A DNA stretch of 35,414 nt from Modestobacter sp. (GTDB taxonomy: Bacteria; Actinomycetota; Actinomycetes; Mycobacteriales; Geodermatophilaceae): positions 1 to 35,414 of the forward strand of contig JAOPUQ010000453.1 in assembly GCA_025963425.1 (NCBI GenBank), given 5' to 3'. The notes under the pieces were generated by a model. It searched no databases, had not been told where the DNA came from, and saw nothing but the letters and a program-made list of their open reading frames with translations. The position numbers were made by a program, and so were the translations under genes. Shown here piece by piece: positions 31,392 to 35,414 of this stretch. Positions within the stretch are counted from its first letter, which is position 1; the number at the start of each line of letters is the position of its first letter.

Positions 31392-32242
31392 TGGACAGCC
31401 CTCTCGTCGGGGCGCCATGCGAGCACGCGCTGCTCCAGTTTGCGGAGCACCAGGCGCTCGACCAGGAGCATGAACACGATGAACAGGCCCATCCAGGCGA
31501 TGACGCCGGTGATGTTGAACAGCTGGTACTCGTTGCGGATCTGGAAGCCGACGCCGTTCGTGCCGCCGAAGACCTCGGTGAGGGCCTCGACCTTCCAGGC
31601 GACCGCGAAGGACATGCGGATCGCGGCGAAGACGTAGGGCACGATCGTCGGGACGAACACCTCCCGGCGGATCTGCCGGGGGGAGCGGCCGAACGCCTGG
31701 CTCATCTTCACCAGGGACTGGTCCACGCCCCGGATCCCCTCCGCCACGTTGAGCGCGACGTAGGGCGTCGAGACCAGGGCCACGGCGAGCACCGGTCCGA
31801 GGTCGGACAGGCCGAAGATGATCAGTGACAGGACGGCGTAGGTGAGCGCGGGAATGGTGCCCGCGACCGTCACACCGTCGTGGAAGAACGCCTTCCAGTA
31901 GTTGTACCGACCCATCAGGTAGCCGACGGGTGCGCCGATGGCCCCGGCGACGGCGAAGCCCACGGCGGTCTTGGCGATGCTGGCGAACAGGTCCGAGACC
32001 AGCGCACCGCCGGCGACGATGTCCCACATCTCCGCCCCGACCTCGAGGGGGTTGGGGAGGGTGCCGAAGGGGAGGTAGTACGCGGCCACCTGCCAGATGC
32101 CCAGCATGGCGGCCCAGCCGGCCACCAGGAGGGCGAGGCGCTTCCGCTTGTGCCGTGCGGAGGCGCGGCGGGCGAGGACCTCGCCCTCCTGCCAGGTGAC
32201 CGCGGCCGCCGTGGGCGGCGCCTCGATCACGGGGTTGGACAT
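31388..32242 (-). CDS. ABC transporter permease, NitT/TauT type (SsuC-like)
   Basis: 284 residues from the ATG at 32242, preceded by GAAGGGG and 31 bases after the binding-protein stop. A cytosolic tail of about 38 residues precedes six hydrophobic segments. Family features include the TIPALTYAVLSLIIFGLSD helix, the docking loop VDQSLVKMSQAFGRSPRQI, and ALTEVFGGTNGVGFQIRNEYQLFN near the end. It forms a heterodimer with the permease at 30573-31391. The translational overlap with that gene suggests equal production of both. Confidence 0.92.
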   Translation of the reverse strand: MSNPVIEAPPTAAAVTWQEGEVLARRASARHKRKRLALLVAGWAAMLGIWQVAAYYLPFGTLPNPLEVGAEMWDIVAGGALVSDLFASIAKTAVGFAVAGAIGAPVGYLMGRYNYWKAFFHDGVTVAGTIPALTYAVLSLIIFGLSDLGPVLAVALVSTPYVALNVAEGIRGVDQSLVKMSQAFGRSPRQIRREVFVPTIVPYVFAAIRMSFAVAWKVEALTEVFGGTNGVGFQIRNEYQLFNITGVIAWMGLFIVFMLLVERLVLRKLEQRVLAWRPDERAVQ

Positions 32243-32273
32243 GGTGCCCCTTCCGGGTCGGGTGTCGTGGGGA

Positions 32274-33350
32274 TCAGGACGCCGGCTCGAGCGTGGTGAA
32301 GCTGGGGTCCTTGATGTCCTTGTCCATGAAGCCGGTCTCCCGCATCAGGTCGAAGACCTCCTTCTCGCCCTCGACCCACGTGTCGTCGAGGTAGGTGGTC
32401 GGCACGAACCAGTCGAAGCGGTTGTCCAGCCAGTCCTGGAGGAAGGCCATCTCCTCCGGCGTGCGGACGGCGAAGTCCTCCGGGTAGGCGGCGATGATCT
32501 CGTCGCGGTGGGCCTGCCACTCCTTGATCCCGCGGTCCCAGAGCTGGATCAGGAAGGCTGCTTCGTCCGGGTTCTTCTCCACCCACGCCTTGCGCGCCAC
32601 GAAGACGTTGGTCTGCGGGTGGGTGACGTCGTCCTTGTTGGTGGCGTAGTTCTCGGCCCACATCTGGGCTGCGGACTTGGCGTCGTACAGGGGTGAGATC
32701 TGGTTGCTCGACAGCTCCGGGATGGCGAAGTCGGGCAGGCACAGGCACGCGTCGGCGTCGCCGCGGGCCACCAGGCTGGCCAGGTTCTGGATGTCGGTCA
32801 CGACCAGCTGGAAGTCACCGCCGTCAGCGCGGAGGTCCAGGCCGCACATCTCCTTGGCGTACATGCCCCAGATCAGCGTGATGCTGACCGCGGTGAAGGT
32901 CGCGATCCGCTTGCCCTTCAGGTCGCAGATGGTCTTCGCCGGGTTGCCCGCGCCGACGGCCAGGATGCTGCGGTCGATGTTGTAGGCACCGAAGACGGTG
33001 GCCGGCTCGCCGGTCGCCTCCTCGAGGTCGGGCACCTCGTACGTGGCGGCGGAGATGACGTCGGCGTGACCACCGGCATAGACGCCGAACTCGTCCCAGG
33101 AGGAGGAGGTGAGGATCTGGATGCCGGCTGCCTCCTCCATCTCCTGCTTGATGCCCTGGTCATCGAGCCACTTCCAGACCGGGTCGGGCGCCATGACCAT
33201 GTTGACCGCACCGTTGGCGTCCGCGGCCTCACCGGGCTTCTGACCGGAGCCTCCGCCGGAGGCACACGCCGTGGCCGCGAGGGCCACCATCGTGAGCGTG
33301 GCGACCCACCTCCACTGCCCGGCGCGGTTCCTGCCTGTTGTGATCCCCAT
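32274..33350 (-). CDS. ABC transporter substrate-binding lipoprotein, NitT/TauT (SsuA-like) type
   Basis: 358 residues from the ATG at 33350, with GAGAGG about ten bases upstream; the long ORF-track entry from 33821 reads through the promoter. The N-terminus is a lipoprotein signal: an Arg-containing n-region, a hydrophobic stretch and a lipobox with Cys29 (ATAC). The mature protein has the two-lobed NitT/TauT pattern with SWDEFGVYAGGHADVISAATYEV and a FTAVSITLIWGMYAK hinge region. It is Trp-rich and contains several Cys (for example ICDLKG, MCGLDL, CLCLPDF), which is unusual for this class and may give disulfides outside the cell. Its ligand is unknown. It is only distantly similar to SBP1, so the two importers probably differ in substrate. 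Confidence 0.9.
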   Translation of the reverse strand: MGITTGRNRAGQWRWVATLTMVALAATACASGGGSGQKPGEAADANGAVNMVMAPDPVWKWLDDQGIKQEMEEAAGIQILTSSSWDEFGVYAGGHADVISAATYEVPDLEEATGEPATVFGAYNIDRSILAVGAGNPAKTICDLKGKRIATFTAVSITLIWGMYAKEMCGLDLRADGGDFQLVVTDIQNLASLVARGDADACLCLPDFAIPELSSNQISPLYDAKSAAQMWAENYATNKDDVTHPQTNVFVARKAWVEKNPDEAAFLIQLWDRGIKEWQAHRDEIIAAYPEDFAVRTPEEMAFLQDWLDNRFDWFVPTTYLDDTWVEGEKEVFDLMRETGFMDKDIKDPSFTTLEPAS

Positions 33351-33469
33351 GATCTGCACGCCTCTCTCGGGGGACGCGACGGTCGCTGCGTCCTGCTGGT
33401 GTAGCGACTCGGTGGGGCCGGACGACCCCACCGCAGACCGGTCACAGGCCGATCTAAGGCCGGCGCGGT

Positions 33470-33483
33470 CGGTAGCGCTGTCA
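33470..33483. promoter_or_regulatory. Candidate LacI-family operator
   Basis: Read on the minus strand, TGACAGCGCTACCG fits the LacI-family consensus TGNNANCGNTNNCA at every defined position except the last. It overlaps a -35-like TGACAG (33478-33483) that sits upstream of a -10-like TTAGAT, with a slightly long spacer of 20 bases. It is 120 bases before the SBP3 start, at the head of the operon that carries the LacI-type regulator. Confidence 0.5.
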
Positions 33484-33672
33484 TGTGCCTGCGTTGTGCG
33501 GACAGTGAGCCAGCTGTGACACGGGCCACTGTGTGGCGGTGACTGTGTCTGCCTTCCTATGCACGCGTCAAGACCGTGCGGCATGGAGGTTCCGAACAGT
33601 TCGGTTCCGTTGTCGACCCCGCCCGCCGAGCGGTTGCTGCGCCATTGCCGCGAAAACACTGGCCCGTCGGGG

Positions 33673-33684
33673 GAATGCGCATTC
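33673..33684. promoter_or_regulatory. 12-base perfect palindrome GAATGCGCATTC
   Basis: A perfect palindrome with a central CG, the symmetry used by LacI-family operators. It lies 323 bases before the SBP3 start codon. It may be a distal operator for looping or belong to the decayed gene to its right. Confidence 0.35.
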
Positions 33685-33841
33685 GCCGGGCTCACCTCAC
33701 CGGCGCGCCGCCACGAGCAGTACGACTGGGCGTTGCCATGACTGCGTATGCGCAAACGGGATGCAATTCCCAACCAATGTGGAGCACACATGAGCCAGCA
33801 GTCGGAGCAGACGGTCTCCACCGCGGCGTTGCGGCCGGACC

Positions 33842-33913
33842 CGATCCGACGTCACCGTCGACCTGCTCAGCCAGGCCGAGCACGGTCCGGACCCGCCCGT
33901 CGTCCTCACTGGA
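33842..33913 (+). pseudogene. Histidinol-dehydrogenase (HisD-family)-like gene fragment
   Basis: In the frame starting at 33842 the translation contains VTVDLLSQAEHGPD followed by PPVVLT. This is the highly conserved DLLSQAEHGPDxxVxLLT segment of histidinol dehydrogenases and their paralogues. Neither side continues the family: the upstream frame lacks the expected AGPSEV motif and the downstream frame turns into Arg/Ser-rich sequence, so only about 20 codons remain. It is best read as a relic of a deleted dehydrogenase gene. HisD paralogues occur in catabolic loci (for example sulfopropanediol dehydrogenase), but nothing here shows which type it was. Confidence 0.5.
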
Positions 33914-34086
33914 AAGGGCCGGCGCAGCGTGTTGCGCGCTTCAGTACGTCGGCCTTCGCGGGCTACGCGTCGGTCGGGTCGGGCCGTGACGCCGCAGGCA
34001 GCTACCAGCCGCGCTGACGCCGGGGGGTCTACGTGTGCGAGCGTGACGAGGACCCGAGCCAGCCGCTCCAGGGCGCCGCCCCGTCG

Positions 34087-34320
34087 TCACTGCATCAGGT
34101 CGCGGTTCTGCGCGTGCTCGCTGACCTGCGGTTCCCCGTCCACCGGGGCCCGGGCAGCGTGGCCGGCCGCCTCCGTCCGCGCCCAGCACAGCCGGCACAG
34201 GTGCGTGGGCTCCGGCGGCAGCAGCGGGTGACCGCCCAGCGGGCGGACCTCCACCCAGCCGACGGCGGCCTCGGACTCCGCCACCTCCCCGCACTCGTCA
34301 CAGCGGTACAGCACGCTCAC
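34087..34320 (-). CDS. Small zinc-ribbon-like hypothetical protein
   Basis: 77 residues from the GTG at 34320, with a GGGAG-type site about nine bases upstream; the 135-aa ORF-track entry starts in unrelated upstream sequence. The protein opens with VLYRCDECGE and later has LCRLCWAR, giving two CxxC pairs about 35 residues apart, as in a zinc ribbon. Between them is a Trp/Pro-containing stretch that probably packs the knuckles. The C-terminus is polar. I do not recognise a named family; its size and Cys pattern suggest a cytosolic nucleic-acid or protein-binding role. It is oriented away from the secreted coiled-coil gene and is not linked to the catabolic operons. Confidence 0.6.
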   Translation of the reverse strand: MSVLYRCDECGEVAESEAAVGWVEVRPLGGHPLLPPEPTHLCRLCWARTEAAGHAARAPVDGEPQVSEHAQNRDLMQ

Positions 34321-34601
34321 AGGAACCGTCTCCCGACGCTGGGAGCCGACGTCCGTCGGCCTGTGCGCCCAGCCTCCTCGCCGCGGGACGCGGCTGCACG
34401 GCCTCCAGCTCCGGCCGTCGAGCCGGCGGGGTGGCTCACCGACCCGGCGCCGGCCACGTCCGGTGACCGGGCGTGTGCGCAGCGGAGCAGCCATCCACGT
34501 GGGTCTTTCTCCTGGTCAACCCAGGGTCCTACGGTCCACAGCGTGGGTCCCGCGCGGTGGTGGGGCCACCGCACCCAGCGCCTGGCTGTGCAGGGGGACA
34601 G

Positions 34602-35414
34602 ATGGAACGTCCACGGCGACCGGCGTCCCTCCGCGCGGGACTGGCCGCGGTGTCCGGCGCCCTCGTGGTCTGCCTCATGAGCTCCCCGGGCGTGGCCGCC
34701 GCCGCGCCGACCCCGGCCCCCCCGACCGCCCCCGGTGACGGGCAGGTGACCGCGGCCCAGGACACCCGGGACGCCGCCGTCCGGCAGCTGAGCGACCTCG
34801 CCACCCGGCTGACCCGGGCCCGGGTGCAGGTCGACACAGCGAACGCCGCCGCGGCCATCGCACTGGACACCTACCAGGCCAGGCAGGCCGACCAGCAGGC
34901 CGCGCAGGCCACCGCGGAGTCGACCGCCGCGACGGCGCGGCAGGCCGTGGCGGCGTTGGCCGCTGCCCGCGACGAGGTGGCCGCCTTCGCCCGGGCGAGC
35001 TACATCCAGGGCACCACCTCACCCGGTCTCCAGGCGATGCTCGACACCGACGACCCGGCGCAGCTGCTCGAACGCGCCCGGCTGCTCGCCGCCGCAGGCG
35101 GTCACAAGGCCGATGTGCTGCTCCAGTTCGCCACCGCACGGCGGGCGGCCGTGGCCGCCCACGACACGGCCCAGACGGCGCTGGTGCAGGCGCGCACGTT
35201 CGAGCAGCAGGCGGCCGACGCCCTGCACGCCGCCGAGCAGGTGGAGGCGGACGCCCGCCGGCAGGCCGCGGAGTTCGAGGCCGAGCAGGCCGATCTGCTC
35301 GTCCGGGTCCAGCAGGCGCAACAGGCGCTCGCCGACCTCGAGGGGGCCCGGGCCGCGGCGCTGGAGTACGCCCGCCGGCAGGCCGCCGCCGAGGCTGCCG
35401 AGGCTGCCGAGGCC
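34602..35414 (+). CDS. Secreted coiled-coil protein, RipA/CwlO-like N-terminal region (runs off window)
   Basis: The frame from the ATG at 34602 stays open to the last base (271 codons visible) and is therefore missing from the ORF track. An AGGGGG site lies just upstream. A Sec signal is clear: Arg-rich n-region, hydrophobic core (AGLAAVSGALVVCLM) and an Ala-rich cleavage zone (about residue 35). After a Pro-rich link comes a long Ala/Gln/Glu/Arg-rich heptad pattern (about 50-271) broken by a short globular part (FARASYIQGTTSPGLQAMLDTDDP). This matches the N-terminal coiled coil of actinobacterial NlpC/P60 peptidoglycan endopeptidases (RipA-type); the catalytic domain would be to the right of the window. 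The final GCT-GCC-GAG repeats are coding, not a DNA repeat. Confidence 0.75.
   Translation, partial: MERPRRPASLRAGLAAVSGALVVCLMSSPGVAAAAPTPAPPTAPGDGQVTAAQDTRDAAVRQLSDLATRLTRARVQVDTANAAAAIALDTYQARQADQQAAQATAESTAATARQAVAALAAARDEVAAFARASYIQGTTSPGLQAMLDTDDPAQLLERARLLAAAGGHKADVLLQFATARRAAVAAHDTAQTALVQARTFEQQAADALHAAEQVEADARRQAAEFEAEQADLLVRVQQAQQALADLEGARAAALEYARRQAAAEAAEAAEA

Larger units (their letters stand above)
33351..34086. other. Gene-free stretch upstream of the SBP3 operon
   Basis: These 736 bases hold no convincing gene; the ORF-track entries here lack family sequence and overlap each other in several frames. The part nearest SBP3 has a hairpin, GGACGC/GCGTCC (33372-33393), in the leader, a possible -10 (TTAGAT, plus ATCTAA 33452-33457) and the LacI-like site at 33470-33483. 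Inverted arms ACAGTG/CACTGT lie at 33502-33532. Further out are CCGAAC-A-GTTCGG (33592-33604) and the 12-base palindrome GAATGCGCATTC (33673-33684). The right half contains a histidinol-dehydrogenase-like fragment. Base composition is visibly less GC-rich than in the flanking genes. Confidence 0.5.

Noticed and set aside
34463-34738. 91-aa plus-strand ORF
   Set aside because: It overlaps the start of the coiled-coil gene in another frame and has no conserved features.
35385-35414. Tandem DNA repeat GCTGCCGAG at the right edge
   Set aside because: It is in frame with the coiled-coil protein (Ala-Ala-Glu heptad-like repeat) and too short to be called a DNA repeat.
1-35414. tRNA, rRNA, CRISPR array, insertion sequence, integrase or attachment site
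   Set aside because: No cloverleaf-like tRNA end, regular spaced repeats, transposase/recombinase motifs or flanking direct repeats were seen by eye.

Overview
The window is about 35.4 kb of very GC-rich DNA. It has dense operons, frequent GTG starts, 4-base ATGA/GTGA stop-start overlaps and GC-only hairpin terminators. Together with F420-type luciferase-like oxidoreductases, a PucR-type regulator and a RipA-like secreted coiled-coil protein at the right edge, this points to a high-GC actinobacterium, plausibly of the Geodermatophilaceae/Pseudonocardiaceae type. No rRNA, tRNA, CRISPR array, insertion sequence or integrase was seen. I count 32 protein genes (two cut by the window edges) plus one gene remnant.

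Layout, left to right. (1) 1-417: end of an EamA/DMT exporter, separated by two strong hairpins from (2) 511-8894, a seven-gene minus-strand operon: lipoprotein substrate-binding protein, two NitT/TauT-type permeases, CocE/NonD hydrolase, ATPase, second CocE/NonD hydrolase and Gfo/Idh/MocA oxidoreductase. (3) 9231-10016: a lone plus-strand SDR that converges on and overlaps (4) 9980-11883, an LLM flavin oxidoreductase plus amidohydrolase pair. (5) 12103-17918: a plus-strand operon with a complete branched-chain-amino-acid/amide-type importer (binding protein, LivH, LivM, LivG, LivF) and a second LLM oxidoreductase. (6) 17961-21924, minus strand: an acyl-CoA synthetase followed by a GAF-PucR regulator. 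(7) 22195-27316, plus strand: third LLM oxidoreductase, bifunctional RibBA, FAA hydrolase, HIBADH-type dehydrogenase, GlcG/HbpS-type protein. (8) 27427-33350, minus strand: a third ABC importer (binding protein, two permeases, ATPase), a LacI-type regulator and a cyclase-family hydrolase. (9) 33351-34086: a gene-free stretch with palindromes and a histidinol-dehydrogenase-like fragment. (10) 34087-35414: a small zinc-ribbon protein and the start of a secreted coiled-coil protein.

Inference: this is a catabolic and uptake island. Three ABC importers of two classes bring in small organic or amide/ester-type compounds. Two CocE hydrolases, an amidohydrolase, a cyclase and an FAA hydrolase would hydrolyse them, and three LLM enzymes would do flavin/F420-dependent oxidation. 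SDR, Gfo/Idh and HIBADH enzymes and an acyl-CoA synthetase would feed the products into central metabolism. The embedded ribBA gene suggests local reinforcement of flavin supply for the FMN-dependent step. The substrate cannot be named from sequence alone, and no flavin reductase partner is present in the window.

The least explained signals are non-coding. They are a large nested hairpin ahead of ribBA that is not an FMN riboswitch, a shared TTGT-N8-ACAA palindrome in two divergent promoter regions, a LacI-consensus site in front of the operon that encodes the LacI regulator, and perfect GC hairpins in several intercistronic gaps of the two NitT/TauT-type operons.
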